64,000 bases of DNA from Intestinibaculum porci (lineage in GTDB: Bacteria; Bacillota_I; Bacilli_A; Erysipelotrichales; Coprobacillaceae), in NCBI RefSeq assembly GCF_003925875.1, contig NZ_AP019309.1, positions 744,001 to 808,000 on the forward strand, given 5' to 3'. The position numbers were made by a program, and so were the translations under genes. The number at the start of each line of letters is the position of its first letter. Within the stretch, counting starts at the first letter, position 1. The notes below the pieces were generated by a model that was given only the letters and a program-made list of their open reading frames with translations, was not told the DNA's origin and did no database searches. Positions 18,230 through 30,592 of this stretch are shown one piece after another.

Positions 18230-18809
18230 GGGCACAAAATACATAGCTCGTGTGGAAAGTTATATCAAAAAAATCAGTCTCTTAATGGAAAGGCTTACAT
18301 TTAAAGGCACTCGACTGAAAATCCTAAAGAGATCTTTTACTGAGCTGATGATGCGGCCCTTGAGCTTTGCTTTGATGTAGCTGAAAAAGGATGAACTGCA
18401 GGGCGGCACATAGTTGATGATTCTGCTCGCCAGAGACTCATTAGCCGTATTGTCAGACTGATCACTGACTTCATCATTATTGAGGATATTAAGTTCTATG
18501 CAGACATGAATGACATCCTGGACACAGTTCTGCATGTAAGGTAATAGAAAGCTTGGAAGGACAACGTGCGTCTCATGATCATCAGGATTATCTCTGTTGA
18601 TTTTCTTGACGCGTAAAAGTTTTAGGGTGTATTTAGCACCATTAATAATAACACTGCGATGGACATAGCCATGAACGTAGCACTTGTAATTGCGCCACTT
18701 GCTTCTGAGCTGATCAAGGATCTGCTCTGTGTCATAGTATTTATTAAAGTCATTTAGGAAAGTTTCTTCATCAATCGTATTGATTTCTTGCTTGTAATGC
18801 GATATTATC
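18230..18809. repeat. 580-bp direct repeat, copy 2
   Basis: Identical to 15622-16201. This copy keeps its native right-hand context (18810 onward), which reappears in decayed form at 48800-48975. Confidence 0.9.
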
Positions 18810-18862
18810 ATCTTGTCTTGTTGGACAGATGAAGAACAAACTTTGGTCGGAGAGTTCTTCAT
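18260..18862 (-). CDS. DUF6431-like protein, copy 2
   Basis: 200 aa. The start is uncertain: MKNSPTKVCSS at 18862 or MIISHYKQE at 18808; neither has a strong ribosome site. It shows YKCYVHGYVHRSVIINGAKY, basic LKLLRVKKINRD, and THVVLPSFLLPY, then a C-terminal segment rich in hydrophobic and basic residues (FSYIKAKLKGRIISSVKDLF). Function not known; it is probably an accessory protein of a mobile element, since the same gene end occurs at a second locus (48.8 kb). Confidence 0.6.
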   Translation of the reverse strand: MKNSPTKVCSSSVQQDKMIISHYKQEINTIDEETFLNDFNKYYDTEQILDQLRSKWRNYKCYVHGYVHRSVIINGAKYTLKLLRVKKINRDNPDDHETHVVLPSFLLPYMQNCVQDVIHVCIELNILNNDEVSDQSDNTANESLASRIINYVPPCSSSFFSYIKAKLKGRIISSVKDLFRIFSRVPLNVSLSIKRLIFLI

Positions 18863-19020
18863 CTTTTTTTTCTTTCTGTAGATTTTTAAGTTCTGTATAT
18901 GGATAATAACATAGTTTAGAACGTATCAGAACCCCACGAAAGTGAAAAGAACAAGAAATATTTAAAAACCAAAAACCACACAAAATGGTGGAGCCTGCTC
19001 AGACCCCACCGTAATTTAGA
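18770..19020. repeat. Intact counterpart of the element end also found at 48.8 kb
   Basis: From TTGATTTCTTG through a hairpin to AGAACAAGAAATATTTAAAA and a GGTGG...CCACC hairpin, this segment is similar to 48800-48975. Changes in the second hairpin stem appear compensated between copies. Confidence 0.6.
18828..18871 (+). terminator. Terminator-like hairpin at the 5' side of the DUF6431-like gene
   Basis: GATGAAGAAC / GTTCTTCATC (10-bp perfect stem, 16-nt loop) followed by a run of T. Its decayed equivalent is at 48846-48876. Confidence 0.65.
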
Positions 19021-19027
19021 TTATCAT

Positions 19028-19076
19028 AAAGACAAGGGCGAACAACGTGAGCAACGTTTACCCTTGTCTTTTTATT
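19028..19076 (+). terminator. Rho-independent terminator
   Basis: AAAGACAAGGG / CCCTTGTCTTT, perfect 11-bp stem, then TTTATTTT. Confidence 0.8.
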
Positions 19077-19244
19077 TTAGGCATTTAGCTTTTGCTGAGC
19101 GACGAAAAGTAATTACGTGATAAAGCTACTTTTCAGAGGCATGATCAAACGCATTGCGTTTGTCAGGGGTGGGCGGAAGCCCACGGTTTTTAAAAGGGTT
19201 TTTGCGGAGCAAAATACCCTTTTCTTCTTATCTTGATACTATTA
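19072..19244. other. Remnant sequence, no gene
   Basis: It contains GACGAAAAGTAATTACGTGA, similar on the other strand to 8617-8637, and short hairpins (GGGCGGAAGCCC). No ORF supported. Confidence 0.4.
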
Positions 19245-19605
19245 GGGGTCCCGAGCGCCTACGAGGAATTTGTATCGATAAGAAATAGATTTAAAAATTT
19301 CGCTGTTATTTTGTACATTTAACTTGACGGTGACATCTCTCTATTGTGAGTTATTAGTGGTACAGTTTTCAACCGTTTTAATTATAAAAAAGTGGTGCAT
19401 TTTTAAATTGGCACAAACAGGTAACGGTTATTGCAGGTGTATTTCTTATCTATGGGTTTAACATGGATTTTATCATTAAAATCATGAGTATTGTCCGAGA
19501 GTGATTGGTCTTGCGTATGGTTAACCCTAAAGTTATGGAAATAAGACTTAGAAGCAAACTTAAGAGTGTGTTGATAGTGCATTATCTTAAAATTTTGTAT
19601 GATGT
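19245..19605 (+). mobile_element. Tn917/Tn551-like (Tn3 family) end fragment with an ermB-upstream segment
   Basis: GGGGTCCCGAGCGC followed by ACGAGGAATTTGTATCGATA matches, from memory, the 38-bp terminal repeat of Tn917. It continues into the known Tn917 left region and ends with AAATTTTGTATGATG, the degraded match of the ermB -10 region (AAATTTTGTATAATA at 7112-7126). No Tn917 transposase or resolvase is present. The fragment ends exactly where an ermB leader would be expected. Confidence 0.6.
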
Positions 19606-19650
19606 ATTTGCTGATTAAGAGTATTTAGTCAGTGTTAATTGAAGTGAAAG

Positions 19651-19688
19651 TACCATGATGACCTACGTGGCTCATGGGCGTATTTTTT
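19651..19688 (+). terminator. Terminator-like hairpin, first of a tandem pair
   Basis: TACCATGA / TCATGGGCGTA stem followed by TTTTTT. Confidence 0.5.
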
Positions 19689-19725
19689 AGAGAGGTTGGT
19701 TCGCTAGCCTCTCTATTATTTTTGC
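19689..19725 (+). terminator. Terminator, second of a tandem pair; right border of the mosaic
   Basis: AGAGAGGTTGG / CTAGCCTCTCT stem with a TTCG loop and ATTATTTTT. The chromosomal gene order resumes after it. Confidence 0.75.
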
Positions 19726-19828
19726 TTCTTTTTTTTACGTGTTTTTAACCGTTCCTTAAAGTCTTGTGTCTTCTCATGTCTGCACTTTTATGTTAGAATT
19801 TGCGTTGTTTAAAGGAGTATAAAGTGTT

Positions 19829-20623
19829 GTGAATAAAAAAATGATTTTCTTTGATATCGATGGGACACTCATCGAAGTCAGTAAAAATATATACCGTATC
19901 TTGCCAGAAGTGGAAGAGGCTTTGAACCAGCTTAAGGCCAATGGACATGATGTCTTTTTAGCGACGGGCCGCTGTGAATGCTTTATCGTTGATGGCGTAT
20001 CTTATTATCCCTTCAGTGGGATGGTGACCTGTAATGGCGGTCGCGTGGATTATCATCATGAACCGCTTTACCGCAATATTGTTCCGGTAAAAGGAATTGT
20101 CGAGACGATGAAGCTCTGCTCAGAATATGAGATGAACTATTACTTTGAAAATTCTGAAAATATTTATATTAAAGATAAACAGGATCCAACCCATATTCAA
20201 TTCGCCAAGAAATGGGGGATGAAAGATGAAATCTGTGTAGATGATTTTGATCCTTTTAAAATTGAAACATACATTGGCATGATCTACTGCGCACATGTCG
20301 AAGATATTCCGGAGATGAAGCGTCGTCTTTCGCCATACTTTGAATTACAGAAACATCGCAGTGCCCATTCCTTTGATTTAACGCTTAAAAATACCAGCAA
20401 GGCTTTAGGTATTGAAAAGATGGTGGAGAAGTTAGGGCGTTCCATGCATGATACGATTGCTTTTGGCGATGGCAATAACGACTTAGAAATGTTAAAAAGT
20501 GTGGGGTTAGGAATTGCCATGGGCAACGCCGTAGAACCTTGCAAAAAGGCCGCTGATTATATTACCGATGCGATTGATGAACACGGTATTGTCAACGCGC
20601 TCAAACATTTTGAACTCATATAA
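19829..20623 (+). CDS. HAD-superfamily phosphatase, Cof type (IIB)
   Basis: 264 aa from a GTG at 19829, with GGAG 11 nt upstream; an ATG 12 bp further in is an alternative. Motif I FFDIDGTLIE with the two catalytic Asp, motif II ATGRC, motif III Lys region, motif IV FGDGNNDLEML. The mid-protein cap fits Cof-type sugar-phosphate phosphatases; substrate not predictable. It begins the chromosomal block after the mobile mosaic. Confidence 0.9.
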   Translation: MNKKMIFFDIDGTLIEVSKNIYRILPEVEEALNQLKANGHDVFLATGRCECFIVDGVSYYPFSGMVTCNGGRVDYHHEPLYRNIVPVKGIVETMKLCSEYEMNYYFENSENIYIKDKQDPTHIQFAKKWGMKDEICVDDFDPFKIETYIGMIYCAHVEDIPEMKRRLSPYFELQKHRSAHSFDLTLKNTSKALGIEKMVEKLGRSMHDTIAFGDGNNDLEMLKSVGLGIAMGNAVEPCKKAADYITDAIDEHGIVNALKHFELI

Positions 20624-20643
20624 AGAGATACAAAATGTTACGG

Positions 20644-20671
20644 TTGAAATCGCTCACAGGTATGCTATAAT
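20644..20671 (+). promoter_or_regulatory. Promoter of the PTS IIA gene
   Basis: TTGAAA, 16-bp spacer, TATAAT with an upstream TG (extended -10). Confidence 0.7.
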
Positions 20672-20712
20672 AAAACCGTATCGAAAATGTTAATGAGAAG
20701 GAGACAATTGTA

Positions 20713-21027
20713 ATGGATGAACAAGAACAGTTAGTCATTAATTTAATCGTTAATGCAGGGAGCGCAAGAAGCTCTGCGATCGAAGCTATTCAGTATGCAA
20801 AAGCTGGAGATTTCGAAAAAGCAGATGAATCTTTACAGACAGCGAAAGAATCAGTAAACCAGGCACATCATTCACAGACTGAAATGATCCAGGCTGAAAT
20901 CCGCGGCGAAAAGACACCATTAAGCTTATTAATGGTACATGCTCAGGACCACTTAATGTGCGGATTAGTTGTTATTGATTTAGCTCAGGAATTTGTAGAC
21001 GTTTACAAAAAAATGGCTGGAAAATAG
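20713..21027 (+). CDS. PTS lactose/cellobiose-family IIA component
   Basis: 104 aa, the normal size of a free-standing IIA(Lac/Cel). The phospho-His lies in the conserved LMVHAQDHLM block, together with the Asp that shapes the trimer metal site. It transfers phosphate from HPr to a IIB protein. No IIB or IIC gene is adjacent, so its partner is elsewhere; it forms a single-gene unit with its own promoter and terminator. Confidence 0.9.
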   Translation: MDEQEQLVINLIVNAGSARSSAIEAIQYAKAGDFEKADESLQTAKESVNQAHHSQTEMIQAEIRGEKTPLSLLMVHAQDHLMCGLVVIDLAQEFVDVYKKMAGK

Positions 21028-21035
21028 AAGAGCGG

Positions 21036-21060
21036 CGCTTCCCTTTAAGGAAGCGTTTTT
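21036..21060 (+). terminator. Terminator of the PTS IIA gene
   Basis: CGCTTCC / GGAAGCG stem with CTTTAA loop and T5. Confidence 0.85.
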
Positions 21061-21189
21061 CTTTGCCATTATTCATAAATGCAGAGCAGGTTAAAAATGA
21101 CCTGATATGTAAAAATGAGCGATTATGCGCAATAAAATGCCTGTATACCACATTTTTTAACGAAACATTCAAAAAATCTTAAAAAACAC

Positions 21190-21218
21190 TTTACAAGCAG
21201 GAAGGAAAATGGTATATT
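21190..21218 (+). promoter_or_regulatory. rRNA operon promoter
   Basis: TTTACA, 17-bp spacer, TATATT, ~150 bp before the mature 16S start, preceded by an A-rich stretch resembling an UP element. Confidence 0.7.
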
Positions 21219-21367
21219 TAGTGAGCACTCCGGTAAGGAGCGCAATGCAGAACATTGAAAACTGAAAAGAAACACGTCAAAGAACTCATTTTTGAGCGGT
21301 GAACAAAACACCGAAAACAAATAGTCAGAAGTAATTTAAAGAGCTTATTCAAAGCTCCATTCATAAA

Positions 21368-22895
<1,528 letters not shown>

Positions 22896-23157
22896 AGGGA
22901 GAAATGCGTGTTTCTTTTCGGTTTTCTCTGCTTTGCAGAGAAGGAAGACCCTTGAAAACCGCATACAATCAAAAGCAAAGAGAAGACTTATTAATTCAAA
23001 TTAGTAAGACTTCCTGCAAACACTATATAAGGATAAGATCAGAGAAACATCAAAGGTCTAGAATCTGGTATAGTGGGCAAAAGCTAAGATAAACAAGAGA
23101 AACAGTTAGATCAAGAATAACAGTCAGTAAACTCAAGCTTATTCATATCAACTTTCA
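22896..23157 (+). other. 16S-23S spacer without tRNA
   Basis: About 260 bp with processing stems and TTGAAAACCGCATAC, typical of antitermination and leader regions. I see no tRNA cloverleaf here. Confidence 0.8.
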
Positions 23158-26043
<2,886 letters not shown>

Positions 26044-26081
26044 GAGAAGAGATTGTGTGCGGTTTTCAGGGGAGATCCTGA

Positions 26082-26193
26082 GATCCGGTAGCGAAGGCGT
26101 GATGGAGACACCCGTACCCATGCCGAACACGGAAGTTAAGCATCACAGCGTCGATGATAGTCAGCAATGGCGACAATAGAACGCTGCCGGTCG
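26082..26193 (+). rRNA. 5S ribosomal RNA
   Basis: About 112 nt. ATCCGGTAGCGAAGGCG pairs with CGCTGCCGGT at the 3' end, and CCGTACCCATGCCGAACACG is the conserved loop B/C region. Confidence 0.95.
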
Positions 26194-26195
26194 AT

Positions 26196-26220
26196 AGCAC
26201 CTCATATGAGGTGCTTTTGT
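26196..26220 (+). terminator. Terminator of the rRNA operon
   Basis: AGCACCTCA / TGAGGTGCT, perfect stem followed by TTTTGTTTTT. Confidence 0.9.
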
Positions 26221-26296
26221 TTTTCGTGAGAGTTATACCTCACGTTTTTTTAATTGCGCCCATGAAATGTGAATATCATTTCTGATAATCATATTT

Positions 26297-26517
26297 ATCC
26301 ACCAAGGCAGTGAATAACACATTCAGAAACACAAATAATCCACCAACGCTGTCGATAAGCATAAAAAGAGCAGGAGAAACGCACAATGATGGTGGAAAAG
26401 AGCTCTGAGCAAAGAAGAAAGTCACTTATTATGTGTATAAATATCATTGGATGAAGGTTATCCACTAAAAATGTGAATGATACAAAAAGAAACGAGATAT
26501 GCACCGCATTGGTGGAT
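26297..26517. repeat. Cluster of five 16-bp motifs before cdaA
   Basis: ATCCACCAANGCNGTG-like copies: 26297-26312 and 26338-26353 (plus), 26460-26475 (plus, diverged), 26382-26397 and 26502-26517 (minus). All share WTCCACYA-N5-GTG/C. This is the only structure I see in the 26220-26540 gap. Confidence 0.6.
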
Positions 26518-26540
26518 ATCTTTTTGGCTTGTAAACAATG

Positions 26541-26569
26541 TTTTCAAGGGCTTTTAAAACTGATATAAT
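26541..26569 (+). promoter_or_regulatory. Promoter of cdaA-cdaR-glmM
   Basis: TTTTCA, 17-bp spacer, TATAAT preceded by TG (extended -10). Its position rules out the in-frame ATG at 26568 as the main start. Confidence 0.65.
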
Positions 26570-26591
26570 GTTGGTGATTGAAGGTGAGAAA

Positions 26592-27398
26592 ATGATTGCA
26601 GCTGTGAACTTTGATGTTTCACTGGTATTAAAAATGTTTAGAATAGCCATCGATTTAATTTTAGTATGGCTGCTTATTTATTATGTTATCTCGGCTTTTC
26701 GTAATAATGTGAGAACTTTGCAGTTATTCAAAGGGATTATTGTCATTGCTTTAGTGAAGGTGCTTACGAGTTTCTTTGGTTTAACGACTTTAGGCGGGAT
26801 TGTCGATGCTGTTTTGACGTATGGGGTACTCGGGATTATTATTATCTTTCAGCCTGAGATTCGTGCGATCCTGGAAAAGATGGGGCAAACGAATAATGAT
26901 TATGTCCATACGGTGAATTTAGGGGAACGTGAGAAGATTTTAAATGAGCTCGTGAACTGTGTCACGGATCTGTCGAAAACGCAGACCGGTGCTTTAATTA
27001 CTTTTGAAAGACGGCAGTCTTTGCAGGATTTTATTAATACAGGTATCAAATTTGATGCACAGATTAAAAGTGAACTGTTAAAGACGATTTTCTATGAAGG
27101 GACGCCTTTACACGATGGCGCGACGATTATCAAAAATGACCGCATTGTGGCGAGTGCCTGTTTCTATCCGCCAACCAATAAGGAAGTGCCCGCCAAATAT
27201 GGGGCAAGACATCGCGCGGCGATCGGGATTAGTGAAATCACGGATTCTTTAACGATCGTTGTCTCTGAAGAAACCGGGACGATCTCTTTCGTGACAGATG
27301 GGGACTTACGTCCGGTCAATCCAAAAGAATTACGTGCCCAGTTAGTGTCCGAACTAGACTGGTATCATAGTGACGAGGGGGATAAACAAGATGAGTGA
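26592..27398 (+). CDS. cdaA: Diadenylate cyclase CdaA
   Basis: 268 aa from the ATG at 26592 (AAGGTGAG upstream). Three membrane segments lie in residues 1-95, then the DAC domain with DGA at 175-177 and GARHRAAIG at 204-212, the ATP-binding and catalytic motifs. It makes c-di-AMP from two ATP at the membrane; c-di-AMP controls potassium and osmolyte uptake and wall homeostasis. It overlaps cdaR by 8 bp in the conserved cdaA-cdaR-glmM operon. Confidence 0.97.
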   Translation: MIAAVNFDVSLVLKMFRIAIDLILVWLLIYYVISAFRNNVRTLQLFKGIIVIALVKVLTSFFGLTTLGGIVDAVLTYGVLGIIIIFQPEIRAILEKMGQTNNDYVHTVNLGEREKILNELVNCVTDLSKTQTGALITFERRQSLQDFINTGIKFDAQIKSELLKTIFYEGTPLHDGATIIKNDRIVASACFYPPTNKEVPAKYGARHRAAIGISEITDSLTIVVSEETGTISFVTDGDLRPVNPKELRAQLVSELDWYHSDEGDKQDE

Positions 27399-28497
27399 TA
27401 AAGACCCTAAGAAAAGAGATTCCACCACTGATTTCTTTTTGAACTTTGTGAAGAAAGAACGAGAAGAAAATGCGAAGCAGGAAGCGAAAAAAGAAGCCGT
27501 AGAAGAGCGTAAGGTAAAGACCGTATCAGATGTCCTGGTGGGCTTTAATTACATTAACAAGGCCTTAGATAAGCTGTTAAGTAATAAGATGTCGATCCGC
27601 ATTATTTCTGCTTTGTTGACAGTGATTCTGTTTATTACGTTTTCCGGCGGTGATGTGTTAACCTCAGCGACGAGCGGGGTGACGATCAAAAATGTGGCCG
27701 TCTCGGTCGAAGGTTTAAAACAGGGGTATGAAGTCTCAGGAATTCCATCGAGTGTGACGGTGGGGCTGATTGGCCCATCAGTGGATATTTATACGACCCA
27801 GTTAACAAAGAACTATCAGGTCTATGCGGATTTATCGGAATATAATACCGGCTCGCATAATGTGACACTGAAGTATCGAAACTTCAATAATAATTTAACG
27901 GTTATGATCATGCCGGAAACGGCCAATGTACGTATTTCACCAAAGATTACGAAGAATCTGCCATTGACGGCGAAGTTCAAGAATGAAGCGAAGCTTGGTG
28001 ATAAGTATTCTGTTTCCGTGAATTCGCTGTCAAAGAAGACGGTGGCTGTAACTGCCTCACGTTCGACGCTGTCATCAATTGATCAGGTGTGTGCCGTCAT
28101 TGATGTGGAAGGTAAGAGCAAAGCCTTTACGCAAACGTGTGAAGTTAAAGCTTTTGATAGTGATGGCGATGAAGTCAACTGTGAGATTTCACCTAAGAAA
28201 GTGATTGCTAACTGCTCAGTCAATACGTATTCGAAAGTGGTGGCCGTTAAACCAAACTTCATAGGGAAAGTAAAATCAGGTTATAAGATTTCTAATTATA
28301 AACTGAGTCCATCAACCGTGACCATTTATGGTAAACGTAGTGATATTGCGGATATCTCAGCATTATCATGTGATGTGAATATTGATGGTTTATCTGGTTC
28401 TACGACCTTAACCGGTCTGGAACTCAAAGGTAACGATAAAATTACGAAAATGTCTGCGAGTACAATTCGTATTGATATGACAATTGAAAAGAAATAG
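27391..28497 (+). CDS. cdaR: CdaA regulator CdaR (YbbR-domain protein)
   Basis: 368 aa from the ATG at 27391. A cytosolic N-terminus rich in charged residues, one transmembrane helix near residues 65-85 (RIISALLTVILFITF), then four extracytoplasmic YbbR repeats (for example NVAVSVEGLKQGYEVSGIPS). CdaR binds CdaA and modulates c-di-AMP synthesis. The gap to glmM is 10 bp. Confidence 0.92.
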   Translation: MSDKDPKKRDSTTDFFLNFVKKEREENAKQEAKKEAVEERKVKTVSDVLVGFNYINKALDKLLSNKMSIRIISALLTVILFITFSGGDVLTSATSGVTIKNVAVSVEGLKQGYEVSGIPSSVTVGLIGPSVDIYTTQLTKNYQVYADLSEYNTGSHNVTLKYRNFNNNLTVMIMPETANVRISPKITKNLPLTAKFKNEAKLGDKYSVSVNSLSKKTVAVTASRSTLSSIDQVCAVIDVEGKSKAFTQTCEVKAFDSDGDEVNCEISPKKVIANCSVNTYSKVVAVKPNFIGKVKSGYKISNYKLSPSTVTIYGKRSDIADISALSCDVNIDGLSGSTTLTGLELKGNDKITKMSASTIRIDMTIEKK

Positions 28498-28507
28498 GAG
28501 AAACACA

Positions 28508-29857
28508 ATGGGAAAATATTTTGGTACCGACGGCTTCCGTGGGGAAGCGAACGTCGACTTAACAGTAGAACATGCCTATAAAGTAGGCCGTTATTTAGGC
28601 TGGTATTATGGTGTCAATAAAAACCATAAAGCCCGCATCTTAATCGGCAAGGATACCAGACGTTCAAGCTATATGTTTGAATATGCTTTAGTATCTGGCT
28701 TAACGGCTTCCGGAGCGGATGCTTACTTATTGCATGTCACAACGACGCCTTCAGTAAGCTACATCGTTCGCAGTGATGGTTTTGACTGTGGAATTATGAT
28801 TTCCGCATCACATAACCCTTTTTATGATAATGGTTTAAAAGTTATTGATGGCAATGGCAAAAAACTGCAGGGGGAAGTAGAAGCTGGCATTGAACGTTAT
28901 ATTGATGGCTTAAGCGATGAAATTCCTTTTGCAAAGCGCGAAGACATTGGCCGCGCTTTGGATTATTCGATGGGCCGTAACCGTTATATCGGTTACTTAA
29001 TGTCGATTCCAACCAGAGCATTCAAGGATTTAAAGGTGGGCTTGGACTGTGCCAACGGCTCTTCTAGTTCCATTGCGAAAGCAGTCTTTGATGCCTTAGG
29101 GGCCAAGACCTATGTCATTAATAATCAGCCTGATGGGACAAATATCAATACCAACTGCGGCTCTACGCACATTGAAAGCTTACAGTCATTTGTGACCAGC
29201 AATGCTTTAGATGTTGGTTTTGCCTATGATGGTGATGCCGATCGATGCATTGCGGTCGATGAATTTGGCCGCGTCGTTAATGGTGATTTGATTCTTTATG
29301 TCTGTGGCAAGGAATTAAAGAAACATGGCGAATTAAACAATAATAAGATCGTTACGACCGTAATGAGTAATATCGGTTTATACAAAGCATTAGATGAAGC
29401 CGGCATCGGTTATGCGAAAACCCAGGTCGGTGATAAATATGTATATGAAAACATGGTGGAAGAAGGCAATGTCATCGGCGGTGAACAGAGCGGGCATATT
29501 ATCTTCTCGAAACATGCGACCACTGGTGATGGGATCTTAACATCTTTAAAGATTGTCGAAACGATGATGGAAGAAAAACAGACTTTAGCGCAGTTAATTG
29601 AACCGGTGAAGATCTATCCGCAGTTGCTTATTAATGTCCGCGTGAAAGATAAGAAGGTTGTCTTAGATGATCCGGATATCAAAGCGGAAGTCGATAACGT
29701 TGAAAAAGCGTTAAAAGGTGATGGCCGCGCTTTAGTGAGAGCTTCAGGGACAGAACCAGTGATTCGTGTGATGGTGGAAGCGTCTACCGATGCATTATGT
29801 CACGAATATGTTTTGAAGGTTGTCAATAAAATCAAAGAAAAAGGATATGCAATTTAA
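28508..29857 (+). CDS. glmM: Phosphoglucosamine mutase
   Basis: 449 aa from the ATG at 28508, after an AGGAG site. The phosphoserine loop is ISASHNP with Ser101; the metal loop is DGDADR; sugar-binding GGEQSGH and the phosphate-binding RASGTEPVIRVM are present. It converts glucosamine-6-P to glucosamine-1-P for UDP-GlcNAc synthesis. In other Firmicutes GlmM binds and restrains CdaA, which matches the operon. Confidence 0.97.
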   Translation: MGKYFGTDGFRGEANVDLTVEHAYKVGRYLGWYYGVNKNHKARILIGKDTRRSSYMFEYALVSGLTASGADAYLLHVTTTPSVSYIVRSDGFDCGIMISASHNPFYDNGLKVIDGNGKKLQGEVEAGIERYIDGLSDEIPFAKREDIGRALDYSMGRNRYIGYLMSIPTRAFKDLKVGLDCANGSSSSIAKAVFDALGAKTYVINNQPDGTNINTNCGSTHIESLQSFVTSNALDVGFAYDGDADRCIAVDEFGRVVNGDLILYVCGKELKKHGELNNNKIVTTVMSNIGLYKALDEAGIGYAKTQVGDKYVYENMVEEGNVIGGEQSGHIIFSKHATTGDGILTSLKIVETMMEEKQTLAQLIEPVKIYPQLLINVRVKDKKVVLDDPDIKAEVDNVEKALKGDGRALVRASGTEPVIRVMVEASTDALCHEYVLKVVNKIKEKGYAI

Positions 29858-29870
29858 TCACATGATTAGC

Positions 29871-29903
29871 CAAAATATTGCCATACTTGTATGGCAATAT
29901 TTG
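29871..29903 (+). terminator. Hairpin between glmM and the two-component system
   Basis: AAATATTGCCATA / TATGGCAATATTT, 13 bp, but followed only by GTGCATAA. Probably a partial terminator. Confidence 0.5.
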
Positions 29904-29935
29904 TGCATAATAAAAAGCAGAAGGGGTGAAAGTAA

Positions 29936-30592
29936 ATGAAATATCGTATTAATATTATTGATGATGAAAAGAATTTAAATGACTTAGTACGGACTTACTT
30001 AGAAAAAGAAGGTTACGAAGTGCAGTCATTCTATACATATGATGAAGCGCATGCGCATGTCGATGATGATGTCCATTTATGGTTAGTGGATATTATGTTA
30101 GATAAAAAGAGCGGTTTTGATTTACTCAATGAAATCAAAGCTGTCAAACCAGAAATGCCAGTTGTCTTTATGTCTGCTCGTGATCAGGATTTTGATCGTA
30201 TTATTGGCTTGGAAAAAGGTTCAGATGAATATATTACGAAGCCTTTCAATATGAAAGAAGTGCTCTTACGTATTGCGAATATCTTAAAACGGGTTTATAA
30301 GAATGCGTCAGGAATGGTGGAAATCGATGGTTATATGATTGATGAAACCAAACGTAAAGTCTTATTAAACAATGAAGAAATTGAGTTAACAACAAAAGAA
30401 TATGAATTACTGCTTTACTTTGTGAAAAACAAGAACATTGCCATCTCGCGTGAACAGGTTTTAACAAAAGTCTGGGATGAGAACTATTTCGGCAGTGATC
30501 GTGTTGTCGATGATACCTTACGTCGTTTAAGAAAGAAAATGCCAGAGATCAATATTAAAACCATCTATGGCTTTGGCTATCGTTTAGACTAA
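29936..30592 (+). CDS. OmpR-family response regulator
   Basis: 218 aa. Receiver domain with the acidic pocket NIIDDE, phospho-acceptor Asp52 in WLVDIMLDKKSG, Thr/Ser in VFMSARD and Lys in ITKPFN; C-terminal winged helix (LTTKEYELLLYFVKNKN ... VDDTLRRLRKK). It probably binds direct repeats as a dimer. Its stop overlaps the kinase ATG by one base. Targets are unknown; the pilus promoters with TGTGAC repeats are candidates. Confidence 0.93.
   Translation: MKYRINIIDDEKNLNDLVRTYLEKEGYEVQSFYTYDEAHAHVDDDVHLWLVDIMLDKKSGFDLLNEIKAVKPEMPVVFMSARDQDFDRIIGLEKGSDEYITKPFNMKEVLLRIANILKRVYKNASGMVEIDGYMIDETKRKVLLNNEEIELTTKEYELLLYFVKNKNIAISREQVLTKVWDENYFGSDRVVDDTLRRLRKKMPEINIKTIYGFGYRLD

Noticed and set aside
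15622-18809. 580-bp repeats as an IS target-site duplication
   Set aside because: Far too long for any IS of this type; recombination between two insertions or an assembly effect is more reasonable.
22896-23157. tRNA genes in the rRNA spacer
   Set aside because: No acceptor stem, TTCRANY loop or anticodon arm could be recognised.
26297-26517. DnaA-box cluster or replication origin before cdaA
   Set aside because: TTATCCAC cores occur, but the conserved unit extends to 16 bp with GTG at the end, DnaA-type last bases are missing, and no dnaA, dnaN or AT-rich unwinding region is near.
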